A stretch of 64,000 nt of DNA from Septoria linicola. Taxonomy: Eukaryota; Ascomycota; Dothideomycetes; Mycosphaerellales; Mycosphaerellaceae. The notes below the pieces were generated by a model that was given only the letters and a program-made list of their open reading frames with translations, made no database searches and was not told the origin of the DNA. This document shows, in pieces, positions 12,262 to 22,347 of this stretch. The translations under genes were made by a program, and so were the position numbers. How positions within the stretch are numbered: position 1 is the stretch's first letter; every line of letters starts with the position of its first letter. Where the stretch lies: positions 2,666,001 through 2,730,000 of the forward strand of contig CP099420.1 in NCBI GenBank assembly GCA_024114885.1, given 5' to 3'.

Positions 12262-13191
12262 CTACAAGACTGCCACAAGAAATGGAAGGCCTGCCACAAG
12301 GCCGAGCACTCCATTCGCAAGTCTGTTGACTATCGCGCCACCTGTCTGTTCCGCCGCCGCAGAAGTCTGCGTCCCAGAGCTTCCCATTGATGCACTGGAA
12401 CGAGACGATGCTGCTGTCGCAGGACTCTGCGCTCCAGCTCCTCCGGTTGTGCTGGACCCAGTAGCTTCGGCATCATCTCCACCCTGTGCTCCAGAACTTG
12501 CACCAGAACCTGAGGCCTGAGACGATCCAGCAGCAGCAGTACTTGGCGCAGCAGAAGCCACAGCCGGGCTGCCTCCCTCAGTTATGGTTGAAGTTACGGT
12601 CTCGGTAACGCTGCCGCCCGGAGCTGTAAGACTGATAGTCGTGGTTCGCACGGCAGTAACGACACCGCCTTTCAGCGTTGGAGTCGCATTCCCAGTAAAG
12701 GTCTCCACTGCGCCGTCGATGGCTGTGTACACTCGAGAGATGGCATTTCCTCTGCCTCCAGTCTCGTCATGGTAGTCGCCTAATCACGAAGCAGTATTAG
12801 TCATGCGATCTAAAAAGCAGATACAATCCCTCAACTCACCATTATCGGGGTTCAAACATAGAAGAGTCGTCACGGCTGTGTCCGAGTAGATCAAGCACAA
12901 TTCAGTTGCGGTGCACTCGAGGCTGCCGCTGCTGCTGTCCGTCTGACGCTTGACTTTGACAGCCGAGCAGTCTCTTGGAGTGTCGGACACAGCGTTGAGT
13001 GCTATGCAGTTCGCTTGAGCCTGACCTGCAATACATGCTGCATCGCCCTTGCAGTCATCGTCGGCCTCGCCCTGGAAAGTGTCAGGCCATGGGATGGCCA
13101 CCTCGTTCGTGCAAGGTGTCGCATTCGAGACCGAGCTGAGCAGCACAATCGTCGCAGCAACGAGCAACGAGCTGTTATTGATTGTCTTCAT
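12262..13191 (-). CDS. Cys-rich GPI-type cell surface protein, unknown family
   Basis: Two exons (13191-12840, 12779-12262) with a 60-base intron (GTGAGT donor, GATTAG acceptor, ACTAAT branch point) give 289 residues. A signal peptide covers about residues 1-24. Eight cysteines follow in the first 120 residues, a pattern typical of disulfide-folded secreted domains. A long Ser/Thr/Ala/Gly-rich stretch comes next, likely heavily O-glycosylated. The extreme C-terminus is hydrophobic (GVLGLVAGLPFLVAVL), as in GPI-anchor signals. I do not recognise the Cys domain. By architecture this is a wall or plasma membrane surface protein. An effector role is possible but unsupported. Confidence 0.8.
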
Positions 13192-14012
13192 TGTGTAATA
13201 GATGGATGAGTATGGATAGTAATGTTAGCCCGCCTCGCTGGAGAGGGCAGAGGAAGAGCTGGGTCTTTATCAGGTCTCATCCTACGCTCGATCATCTCAT
13301 CTCAGCTCGCATTCGAGAACGCACGAGCTGATGCCGGGGAGTAAAAGATATCCCATCTGGACGTCTTGGCTGATTCTAGAGCGATTTAAGCATGATCTCG
13401 TGTTGCACAACGGGTAGCATGTCTCAAGCCACGAACCAGAAATATGCCACGCGTGTGACGAATGTGGATACGACCTGCTATCGCGCACCCGCGAGGCTGG
13501 AGTGGTATGGACGGGGATAAAGACCCGTGGTTCACAGCGGAAGCTGGTGGTCACCGGTACATGGATGTCAATGACTCAAAGCTAGTCTGTGAAGTGAGTG
13601 GTGCACTGCAGTAAGAAGCTTTGCCTCAGTGCAACCTGACGAATCCTGCACTGACGCGCCACTAGTCGACATAATGATCAGATCGTGGCCGGGAATGCGT
13701 GAAGAAATTGCGGGCTGTGCAGCTATTGCAGCGTGATTAGCAGCTTTTGCTGCGTGTATTATCCGGTAGCGTACTGTACAACTGCCCGTATCCTGTCGTG
13801 GTATGGCCTGTCCCTCGGTCTTTCAGTCAAATAATGAGATGGACATCGTCCTGTCTCTGGTATCGCAAACGATGTCAAGCGCTAAACAACCTGGGAACGC
13901 CTCGCTCAAAAACATAGCCACTTTCCGTCTCTTGTGCTACCTCACACCTGATACGTTTATACCATCCAATTCGATACCACGTCTTTTGCTTCCTCACTCG
14001 CACGAAGACATG
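13192..14012. other. Intergenic stretch, no gene seen
   Basis: Upstream region of the surface protein gene and 3' flank of ERF4. Short frames only, none convincing. Confidence 0.45.
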
Positions 14013-15065
14013 CTATGCCTGCTGTAATGATGCTCCAAGACCGGCTTGACTCTGCTGATTGCCGGTAACTGCGTCGCCATCGTCTTCGCTTTCTGCGGCA
14101 ATATCAATGCCCGGGTCTGGAACCACAAAATCCAGACTCATGAAGCCAGTCGTTCGCGGCGTGATGAGCTTGACCTCTCTTCCCTCCTTCTCTCGTTCCG
14201 TGTTCCAACGTTCGACGTATCTCTCCAATTCCTTCTCTCCGCCTTTTGCACCTGTGAAGCCCAGGTCGTCCCAGAAATAACCTGTCGCGGCCCCGAGTAT
14301 CGCATCAATCCATGCGCGGGAAGTGTATGGGCTGAAAGCTCGCAGCAGGATAGAGTTGACCTGTTGGATCAGATCTCGGAACTCCTCGTCTGAGACCAAA
14401 GGATCGAGGATCTCGGGGTAGAGGTTCGCATACTGGGGGTACAGATCTCCTGCAACAAGATAGTCTCTCTTCACGCGTATCACCCGAGTCTCTTGCGCTT
14501 CGCGAGATTTCGGCATGCAGTGCGGATTGGGATGAGGAAAGCAAGGATGCTGCGGGCCCCATTCGAAGTCGCTGTCCTCTTCTCCCTCGACCATACTCTC
14601 GCCGTCATCTCCACCTGCCACTTCTTCTGTATTCCGTCGTGCGTGTCGTGAACTGTGTACACTAGGGGCACTCGATCGCGGCTGGACTGGCTGAGCCGCT
14701 AGATCTCCATACAGATTGCGCTCGGGATTCTTGTTAAGCTTCGGCGTGGGAGGCACATCTCCGCCTTCGCGCAGTCCCAGACTCGTCCTGGAGGCATTCC
14801 GCGACTTGCTGGCTCGTGAGTGGCCGGACTTTCCTGACTTGCCAGACCGAAACGACTTATGTGACGGGCGGCGGTTCAAGGGAAGAGAAGCTCGTCGTTC
14901 GCTGCGAGCGTCGCTGGTGTCCTTGGGCGGCGGAGGCGGCGGAATGGTTGTGCTGTTGCTGGCTTGAGTGGTGTTTGATGTGACGGGAGCGGCAGCTGGC
15001 GGCGGAGAAGCAGCGTCGGAGCGCTGGGCCTCGCTCACCCCGGCGATCTTGTGGAGAGCGTCCAT
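14013..15065 (-). CDS. ERF4: Ras modification protein ERF4 (Golgin A7/ERF4 domain)
   Basis: 350 residues in one exon. Erf4 is the partner subunit that stabilises the DHHC palmitoyltransferase Erf2, which palmitoylates Ras at the ER and Golgi. The N-terminal half is disordered, with polyproline and Ser/Arg/Lys-rich parts. The ERF4 domain covers about residues 168-280: EWGPQHPCFPHPNPHC, then VAGDLYPQYANLYPEIL, and the amphipathic SAF-like region ILLRAFSPYTSRAWIDAILG. The start was set at 15065 because the in-frame ATG there begins a typical disordered fungal N-terminus. The frame extends 55 codons further upstream, but that part is Cys/Ser-rich and looks like leader sequence. Confidence 0.87.
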   Translation of the reverse strand: MDALHKIAGVSEAQRSDAASPPPAAAPVTSNTTQASNSTTIPPPPPPKDTSDARSERRASLPLNRRPSHKSFRSGKSGKSGHSRASKSRNASRTSLGLREGGDVPPTPKLNKNPERNLYGDLAAQPVQPRSSAPSVHSSRHARRNTEEVAGGDDGESMVEGEEDSDFEWGPQHPCFPHPNPHCMPKSREAQETRVIRVKRDYLVAGDLYPQYANLYPEILDPLVSDEEFRDLIQQVNSILLRAFSPYTSRAWIDAILGAATGYFWDDLGFTGAKGGEKELERYVERWNTEREKEGREVKLITPRTTGFMSLDFVVPDPGIDIAAESEDDGDAVTGNQQSQAGLGASLQQA

Positions 15066-15294
15066 TGTATGGGATAAAGGTACTGGTATGCTATAGCAAT
15101 TGCATTGCGTGTTGTGGTTGTGTAGAGTGACTGTCGAGCGACACCTCCCAAGTGAAATGCAATCTAGACTACAAATGGAGCTAGATTGAGATCGGCATTT
15201 GACAAGGGGCAGTCCTCTCCTTCGAAGCACACTTCACCTCGTAATTTAACCTCCACCTCTCCAGCACGACCTCTTTTTTGCTCTGATTCATATC

Positions 15295-15912
15295 TCACTC
15301 CATCTTCTCGTGACGGTCAGCGTCGCTAGTCGCAACGTATGCTACGAAGAATAATAGGCAGAGCAGCAACATCGAGACCAACGCCAATCCACATTGCGTG
15401 CCATTGCAGGTTGCACGATCATTAGCAGCTTGCCGCGCTCGTGTTGCACGATGCTCGCGATGTGTGCTGACACCTGCTGAAGAGGCGCAGTAGAAGCTGC
15501 ACGCACCGTAACATCGAGGGGTGACCTCGACTTGGCACGCTGGACATGAGATCATCCCAAGCTCCTCATTCTCATCATCGAAGTCCTGCTCAATATCTGT
15601 GGATCGGAGCGATGTCTCAGATCTTTGCGCCCGAAGCCCGAATACTCTGCGAAACCAGCATGCTCGACGATGTTGTTCATACTCTGGCGGCCCTGGCTCA
15701 ACGTCGCGATATTGAGGAAGTGAGCCGGTACTTCTCCCTGGACTCGGCAGAGGATCATCAGCTTCGTCGTCCGCGAAGCGTTGACTATCATCGTCGCTAT
15801 AAGACTCTGCGTCGATCGCCGACGATTCCAGCGCTACAACTAAAGAATGATCATGTTCCGGACTGTGTTGTGGCAGAACTGCCTGACGACCGGGCCACTG
15901 GCTTGGCGACAT
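15295..15912 (-). CDS. Putative tail-anchored membrane protein with PPxY motif
   Basis: 205 residues, one exon. I do not recognise the family. The first 90 residues are acidic and disordered and hold a PPEY motif plus a nearby LPQY, sequences of the type bound by WW domains of NEDD4/Rsp5 ubiquitin ligases. A Cys cluster follows (CPACQVEV, then CYGACSFYC), possibly metal-binding or palmitoylated. A single membrane segment sits near the C-terminus (LALVSMLLLCLLFFVAYVA) with a short charged tail, so the topology is probably tail-anchored. It is the first of five adjacent membrane-protein genes. A Rsp5-adaptor role is inference only. Confidence 0.65.
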   Translation of the reverse strand: MSPSQWPGRQAVLPQHSPEHDHSLVVALESSAIDAESYSDDDSQRFADDEADDPLPSPGRSTGSLPQYRDVEPGPPEYEQHRRACWFRRVFGLRAQRSETSLRSTDIEQDFDDENEELGMISCPACQVEVTPRCYGACSFYCASSAGVSTHREHRATRARQAANDRATCNGTQCGLALVSMLLLCLLFFVAYVATSDADRHEKME

Positions 15913-16572
15913 AGTTCTCGTGCTTCGCAATGGCGATGAAGTTATCTTCAGATGTCGTGTGACAGGTTTGAGTCAGATTGGAGAGGACAATTGTGTTTGC
16001 GCAAGACCGCTGACAGTATTTCGCGACTGTAAAAAGTAGTGCGCGGCAGTCACTGGGAGTAGGCACTTATCATCTTGGTAGCGCAAAACCTACTGATACA
16101 GGTCAGATCTCTGATGATCACATCTATGGATATGGCCAACACTCTGGCAAGTCCTGCACAGAGTCTAATGGAATGGACAAGTAATACCACGCGGCTGACT
16201 TCTTCGCCATTTCTAAATGTCTAGGGGAGATAACTGCACGTGGCTGCTTTACCGGCAACAATGCTCGGCGAATAATGCGCCATGCAATAAGTTGAGCCAA
16301 ACCACCAAGCCGGTGACAACTACGCCTACCACCCACGCACCCGCCATGGCCATCGTGGGAATCCGCCAGATCGAGCTGTCAGGACGAAGGCGGTAAAAGA
16401 ACATCCGACAAGCCGTTCCCTCCTCCGCCACGCTTCTCGCGTTGACTCGCGTCATTTGTCGTCGTCAGTAACCATACGCAGAGCATACCATTTGGGTACT
16501 CAGCAGCGCATGCTTGGGGCTCCTTGTCCGGCATGCGACTGCTATGCTCGTAGTTCATGTCCCAGTGGTATC
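15913..16572. other. Intergenic stretch, no gene seen
   Basis: Between two unknown membrane-protein genes. One short minus-strand frame has a hydrophobic run, but no convincing gene structure was found. Confidence 0.4.
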
Positions 16573-17301
16573 TCACGACTCATCGATCATCCGAACGATG
16601 CCCCATGATAACAGAGCGATGACTGCGACAAAAAAGCAGATGAGAACGACACACACCCAGTCCACCGATCTGAAGGAGGATCGAGTTGCCGTCACTGAAA
16701 CAATGTGCTGCGTCGCCGAATCCTGCAATAGATCCTGCCCTTCCTGCGGCTCAGCCTCACGAATGAGGCGGTCGATCACCATCCTGTCCACTGCCTCTCT
16801 GGCACGATTCTGACGACTCACGCGAACAGTGTTGTATGATGGCCGGATCTGCCCGCGGATTACGGAGTCCCAGACCTCGTTGTAAGTTGGAGGCTCATCG
16901 TAAGCAGGCGGGAAATCCAGCTCGTCAAGTCGGGCGCGAGCTCTGTATGCTGGTGGTGGCTCCGTGGGAATCTGGTCTGCTGGAAGCGAGAGCACCGGTC
17001 TTGTACTGTGCGAAGATGTCCGTAGTGGCGTGGAGTGGGCTCGTTGACGCGACATATAGAAGGCACGCGCGCTCTGGTCTTGTTCGAAAATCGATCGCAA
17101 GGAAGGTCGCATTGCTGACAGCGGTCGCTGGTGAGGATTTGATACAGGGCGAGCCCGCTCCGGGAGCTCGTCCTGAACCGCTGGAGCGGCATGGAGTCGC
17201 AGCGTTGAAGACATGATGAAGCCACGCCTGCCGGCAAAGAGTCGTCGGCGTGACCTTGAGCTCGCTGGAATGTCGACGAGTATTTGCGCACGCATTCGCA
17301 T
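16573..17301 (-). CDS. Putative tail-anchored membrane protein with three PPxY motifs
   Basis: 242 residues if started at 17301. An ATG at 17214 would give 213 residues and remove an Arg-rich leader, so the start is uncertain. The family is not recognised. The middle carries three PPxY motifs close together (PPAY, PPAY, PPTY at about residues 112-141), the classic ligand for NEDD4/Rsp5 WW domains. A basic helical stretch follows. A membrane segment lies at about 215-237 (VCVVLICFFVAVIALLSWGIV), with only five or so residues behind it. The layout resembles yeast membrane adaptors that bring Rsp5 to cargo, though the domain content differs. It shares tail-anchored architecture with the neighbour at 15295 but I see no clear sequence homology. 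Confidence 0.68.
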   Translation of the reverse strand: MRMRAQILVDIPASSRSRRRLFAGRRGFIMSSTLRLHAAPAVQDELPERARPVSNPHQRPLSAMRPSLRSIFEQDQSARAFYMSRQRAHSTPLRTSSHSTRPVLSLPADQIPTEPPPAYRARARLDELDFPPAYDEPPTYNEVWDSVIRGQIRPSYNTVRVSRQNRAREAVDRMVIDRLIREAEPQEGQDLLQDSATQHIVSVTATRSSFRSVDWVCVVLICFFVAVIALLSWGIVRMIDES

Positions 17302-17631
17302 GAGATTTGCGAAATGGCCATTCTTGGGCAGCGCAGCACGACGCCCGGCGCAGAACAGTCAAAGTTCTCGAAAGCAATGGTAAGCTTCGCTGATACCTTC
17401 GGTAGCTGGATTGTGTGAGTGGAGCGCGCCTTATAACGACCACTTACCACAAGCTGATACTAAAGTTCGACTCCCAGGTCTAATCTCCGAAAGCCAGCTT
17501 GTCGAAAGAAGTGTCTTTTTCCTTGTTCATTCTCACAACTGTCTTTTCACGCCAAGCTCGATTGTACCTTACACCGGACTGACCTTCCACACAGCTTTCG
17601 AGACCAGCATCGGCACGACATTCCCCACGAT
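17302..17631. promoter_or_regulatory. Divergent intergenic region between two membrane-protein genes
   Basis: About 330 bases separate the start codons of the PPxY gene (minus) and the small membrane protein (plus), so it should hold both promoters. No specific motif is claimed. Confidence 0.4.
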
Positions 17632-18045
17632 ATGGATACAGAATTCCGAGCGCTGCCACCTGCAACGCCAAGGCTTGCGCCCACCACAGTGTCAGATCAT
17701 GGCATAGAGCTAGAAGACATCCCACCCTTTCCCCGTCATAGCAGCGCGAACACCGGACACCGAGCAACACCTTGCGCAGGAGCAGTCTCAGTCCCCCAAT
17801 CCTTCCCGACAGCCCTGCGACCGCCCGCAGCGACGAGCGAAGATGGAGAACATGGGGCCGTAGCGTTGGGGATCAGGCCGATGACACAAGCAATGATCGA
17901 AGATATCGACATCTATGTCGAGCGGGAAGTCGAACGAGCTGAGGGATGCGATCGGCTGTGGCGGGAAGGCCTCATAATGTCATTTCTAATGGGCTGCGCT
18001 GCTCTAGCGTTCATTATGAGCAGAAAAGAGGACTTTGTGCATTGA
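17632..18045 (+). CDS. Small single-pass membrane protein, unknown
   Basis: 137 residues, one exon, ATG at 17632. The N-terminal 80 residues are Pro/Ala/Thr-rich and disordered. A short acidic helix with Glu/Arg repeats (EREVERAEG) follows. A C-terminal hydrophobic segment (IMSFLMGCAALAFIM) is followed by a charged tail, so a tail-anchored topology is likely. The family is not recognised. It belongs to the run of membrane-protein genes at 15.3-19.8 kb and is the only one on the plus strand. No PPxY motif was found. Confidence 0.6.
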   Translation: MDTEFRALPPATPRLAPTTVSDHGIELEDIPPFPRHSSANTGHRATPCAGAVSVPQSFPTALRPPAATSEDGEHGAVALGIRPMTQAMIEDIDIYVEREVERAEGCDRLWREGLIMSFLMGCAALAFIMSRKEDFVH

Positions 18046-18235
18046 TGAAGAGCAGAGGCGAATCACTTGCGGCGCCGGCGATTTGTTCGTATCAGCAGAC
18101 CACTTCTTGTAAGCAGCACCCGGCCCCAGTCAATGGAGCACTCCCAGCCTGACGTATCCTCCCGCCATAAGCCATGCACGCCCGTTCCGCCCACCAGATC
18201 CTCTGAACACGACAGACCCTCCACGAAGCAACCAG

Positions 18236-18997
18236 CTAGTGCGCCCATTGACTATCCTTCAACCGATCGCCCTCCTGCACTCCATCGAGCGAGCCGCTCA
18301 TCTCCCGCACAATGAAGCCTCCTCCATGAGCGGGCCAGTCCCAGTTCCGCGGTCCAGCTCTCGAAATTCCTGACGGAAGACGCTGTCGCTCCGGTGTGAA
18401 CTGGAAATCCTTCGCGGTCGGCCTCAAGCGCGGCTCTGAGCGCGGCTGAGGGGAGAACTCGAATGTACTAGCCGTTGGTCTCAGACGTGCTTGAGGTGTC
18501 GGCTCGTGCATTTGAGAAATGCTGTCGTAGTCTGTGTTCCTGAGCACGCGACGGATGAAAGGGTTTGAGTCGCTCAACTCTGGTTTGTCTTCTGGTGAGA
18601 CTGCTGCTTGATGAATTACTGTGCGGTCATCGGAGAGGTTCTCTGTCTCCTCGATCGCGACGAGTTTCTTGGTGGAGGTGGCAAGCTGTGGAAATTTGAT
18701 CTTGAAATCGAAGAGGAAGTCGTTGTATCGGACGGCGAGGTAGATCCAGGCGGCTGCGATGCCAGAGACCAGAAATGTGGCGACGAGGAGGGAGTATGGT
18801 GATGAAAGAGCTTCGAGATAGTTGGTCAAGATTGGGATTGGAAGGATGATCTTCAGGACGCTGCTGAGGAAGGCGCCGACGTGACCAAGAAGGAGACAGA
18901 GCGAGGCAAGGCCAATGAGTGCGATGAGCATGAATGTGAGCGCGAAAGGAAGTGCTAGTAGCGCAAGCGCGCCAATACCAATCCTGTGGTCGTACAT
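18236..18997 (-). CDS. Multi-pass membrane protein, unknown
   Basis: 253 residues, one exon, ATG at 18997. The N-terminal half holds three or so hydrophobic segments (about residues 7-45 and 68-90). The C-terminal half is polar and disordered and contains a repeated motif: ARLRPTASTFEFSPQ and LRPTAKDFQFTPE, two copies of LRPTAxxFxFxP about 20 residues apart. The repeat may be a short linear binding motif. The family is not recognised. It is part of the membrane-protein run. Confidence 0.65.
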   Translation of the reverse strand: MYDHRIGIGALALLALPFALTFMLIALIGLASLCLLLGHVGAFLSSVLKIILPIPILTNYLEALSSPYSLLVATFLVSGIAAAWIYLAVRYNDFLFDFKIKFPQLATSTKKLVAIEETENLSDDRTVIHQAAVSPEDKPELSDSNPFIRRVLRNTDYDSISQMHEPTPQARLRPTASTFEFSPQPRSEPRLRPTAKDFQFTPERQRLPSGISRAGPRNWDWPAHGGGFIVREMSGSLDGVQEGDRLKDSQWAH

Positions 18998-19236
18998 GAT
19001 CCTGATGTTAGGGACAGTCGCGATTGTCGGCGAAGACGACTTTGCTCAAGTAGGATGGTCGAGTTGAAAGTTTCAATTGAGGAACTGCAGCGCGCTCGCT
19101 AACACATGCAGCTAACGGCCGATTTCCTGCAGCCCTCACCACCCGGCTCATCACCTAAGTTCCGCTCTTTCCAGCTCCAACCACCTGCGTGTATTTCAGA
19201 GCCAGACAGTCATCCATTCCAGCTCTCCTCTGCTCA

Positions 19237-19821
19237 CTACCTGATACGGTGCCGAAATAGTGCGGCCTCGCGGTAAAGACGAACCATCGGCGCCTGTGCG
19301 CCAGGAGCGTCCCAGATCAGCTCAACTCCGTGACCTCGATCGAGGAGTGCCACAATTCGGTTATATTCCCTTTGGCCACAGTCAGCCATGCACAAGTGAT
19401 TTGGAAGACTGACTTACTCGTTATCGTCCCAGCAACTGTCCAGCCACCCAAGCAAGAATCCAACGCAGGCAGTAAAGAGCAGTGACAGTCCAGTCTTCAC
19501 CAAGTCCCAATTCTGGCCGAACAAGAGTAATAGAGCCACTGTGAATAAGAGATAGCGGATTGCTCGACGGATCTTGCGATTCTTCCAAGCATCAGATCGC
19601 TGCCGAAAGATCATGGGGCATGAGAGTCTCCCAAGAGTGGCGAACATAGCGGCCAATGTGAAGAAGGGGGCGAAGCTGCCAAAGATTTCCTTTTTGATGC
19701 CATATTCTGTTGTTTCGTCCAGCCAGACACCCATTGCTGCGTCGAAGAAACCGAAAGCTGGCACAAGCCCGGCTGCCTGAGCGAAGGTCGCGAAAAGGAC
19801 GGAAAATGAGTGGCGGGCCAT
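19237..19821 (-). CDS. Small multi-pass membrane protein, two exons, unknown
   Basis: Read as exons 19821-19418 and 19369-19237 with a 48-base intron: GTAAGT donor, GGCTGAC branch region, CAAAG acceptor; 178 residues. Without splicing the frame stops right at the donor (GAG TAA), giving 135 residues. The spliced frame then stays open for 43 codons and adds a soluble tail (EEYNRIVALLDRGHGVELIWD). Three or four hydrophobic segments cover the first 130 residues. The first in-frame ATG is at 19821. The family is not recognised. Confidence 0.6.
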
Positions 19822-20189
19822 TTTGAGTGCCCGATGCTCATTGAGAGCGTGCTCAAGTGGAAAGTGATCTTCTGTCAAGCGGCCGAAGGACTTCTACGCT
19901 AAAGTGTTTTAGACTTTTGTGACGTGCATGTAAGGGAAGCTTGGATGGAGCACTACTTCCGGAGCCACTTTTCACATCTGACCCAGGCTGAAGAGGCAAA
20001 ATCGATCGGTGTTGCAGCGTTTGTCCTTCACTGTATTCAAGCTTTCATGTTCACATCGGCTTGAAGTGCCACTTGCATTGACCACGCATATTCTCGAGGT
20101 TCATACAGTCAAGCAAATCGGGTATCCTCGCGGTGCATTCCCAGAACACCTCCAGCGCCACGCTAAATTCGACGTTCCAAGTCAGAGCA
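19822..20189. other. Intergenic stretch, no gene seen
   Basis: Upstream of the small membrane protein and downstream of the SDR gene. Nothing was recognised. Confidence 0.4.
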
Positions 20190-21397
20190 TCACGAAGCTG
20201 GACGCCATCCTAGCGGATTTGGTATCGGTCGGCCAGCGCCCTCTGCCTCATCTTGCGCAACTCGCTTGGAGTCCTTTCGCATTCTCTTGTCTGCTTGGAC
20301 GAAGATCTCATGCGTGTGCTCCCAGACAATTTTCTCAATGCCTATCTCGCGATATTTCTGGAGTACACTTTCATCTCCTGTCGATTTTCCATCCCAGTCC
20401 AAAAGGTATGCACCCCCGCCCACTTCACCATCGATCGCACGCATGGCCGACAGCCCTTCAGGTATTGGTATGCCGACACCGCCTTGGCGCGAGGGGTAGC
20501 ATTGGCTAGTAATCTGGAACAGATGTCGTTCGCCAGATTCTCGTACATTCAGTATCCATGGTGTCATGACCGCGTACATGACCTTGACGGCGAGTCGCAC
20601 TGGCCCACTGAGCTCATTGGCGATGCCTGACTTGACCGTTCCGGGGTAAGAATGGCTGAAAGATGTGCCAGGATAGTGCTTTGCGAGTTCACCGATGAAG
20701 AAATCAGTCATGACCACACAATGCGCGAGGCATGCATGCAGCGTGAAATTGTGTTTGAGGTCGAGATCATCGACTCGAACGTCGCCTTCGGAGCCAGCGG
20801 CCAGGACAGTGATCACTCGCGATAATTCGTTGTTCTGTGATGCTTTCTCCAGGCAGGGCATGAGGTTCTCGATGCATCTCATTCGAGAATAATAGTTCAC
20901 TGCCATCTTGCGGTCGATGCCCTCCACAGTCTCGTTCCGGCCCCTGGATGCTTGTTAGCAGGACGCGAACATGTTGGAGACAAGCATGTCAGACCTCAAT
21001 GTCATATAGCCGGCTGTCAGAAACAGGCAATTGATCTTTGGCTCACGCTGTTGTAAATCTTTGCAAAGCTCATCGACGTTCTTGAGAGTACTGATGTCGC
21101 GCTGTATGAAGATGGCCTGGCCTTCCGGGTTCATTTCGTGCAATTCATTGCATATTGCATTGCCTTGGGTATCGTTCCTGTTGATCGAGTCGATCAGCCA
21201 AACAGCATTCTGCATTGTTGGACGATCTTGAAACCTCACCTTCCGATGATGTACGCTCTTGGCTTTGTAGTCCTGAGGAAAAGCTCTTTGGCAGTGCTCT
21301 CCCCGATGCCGCCAGTGCCACCGACGAAAACCGCGACAAGTTCATGAATATCCTTGCACTTCGCATTCGATTCGCGTATGGTATCTATACGAACCAT
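20190..21397 (-). CDS. Short-chain dehydrogenase/reductase-like protein
   Basis: Three exons (21397-21240, 21177-20995, 20943-20190) give 364 residues. The introns are 62 and 51 bases; the second has a weak GTCTGA donor but a clear CTAAC branch point. The Rossmann glycine motif is VFVGGTGGIG near residue 25. LFLTAGYMTLRGR corresponds to the NNAG strand, and NYYSRMRCIENLMPCL is the following helix. The usual catalytic Tyr-x3-Lys is not visible: the matching region reads NFTLHACLAHC. Fungi have a family of such divergent SDRs of unknown substrate. The start at 21397 was chosen because MVRIDTIRESN matches the usual family N-terminus; an ATG 23 codons upstream is also in frame. Confidence 0.85.
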
Positions 21398-22347
21398 CTC
21401 GATGTTCGCACCTGCAAGAATTAGTAAGTGCTTGGGAAATGTGTGTGGAAAGTCTCGGCTTGCCATATAAAAGAGATTCCATCTGAGAGATAGTGCAGTA
21501 GTGCACCTCTTTCGGCAAAGTGATCGGCCGGGTCTTCATGCAACGTAGCTATGACAAGGGTGGGATTTGACTGGCTATTGCCACATCAACATGTGCATAT
21601 CTTCGAATCTGCTGGGAGGCTTCTGTCGCTTTCTGTGCTCATCTAAATGACTATGGCAAGATCTGACTTGTGAGTGCGCTTCCACTTAGAATCCCTGTCG
21701 ATGCAGCGGCTACTCGGTCAACAGCTCAGCAGGACTGCTGGAATGGCATATCTCAAGAAAGAAGTGAAGTCTAAGAAGTTCCCGGACGAGCGCCACACGT
21801 GTGTAGTGCAAAATTTGACTCGAAGCCAGCAAGTGCGCTGCAAACAATCGCAAGCAGCAACGAGTGCCGTACCTGCCGGTTTTGTAGGAAATGGCAGGCC
21901 AACCAGGACACATGGCAATCGCATATCCTTGCGGATCTCTCGACTAATTCAGTTGAACACTAATGGCCCTTTTCGTGGTCTGCAGAGGAGGACGATGCCC
22001 GCCTCCGACCAGTTAGGCGTATAATAGAGTTTCGAACGAGGAGGACTGCGCCGCGAAACACGAAAATCACACGTCCTATCAGCCGACGTCATTTTCATCT
22101 GAAGATCGACTCCCCAAGCTTCTCGTGGCTGCCCATCACTCAATTGTGGAAGCTCACGTTGGGCGAACCCACTATGCTGCACAATGACAGTCCGGACATC
22201 TACGGCAGGCTATCGATCTTGATTATACGTGGCACAAGATGGAGCTCAGTTCAAGGTGCTGTAATTTTTCGGACGCAGCGCCGAAGCCGACGACCCACAG
22301 CTCGATACGACATCTGTACAAGGCATTACAGACCTCTAGTCTATGAT
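21398..22347. other. Intergenic stretch, no gene seen
   Basis: About 950 bases between the SDR promoter and the transporter 3' end. Only short frames lacking recognisable motifs. Confidence 0.4.

Noticed and set aside
15066..15230. N-terminal extension of ERF4 by 55 residues
   Set aside because: The extension is Cys/Ser-rich and unlike ERF4 starts; the ATG at 15065 begins a normal disordered N-terminus.
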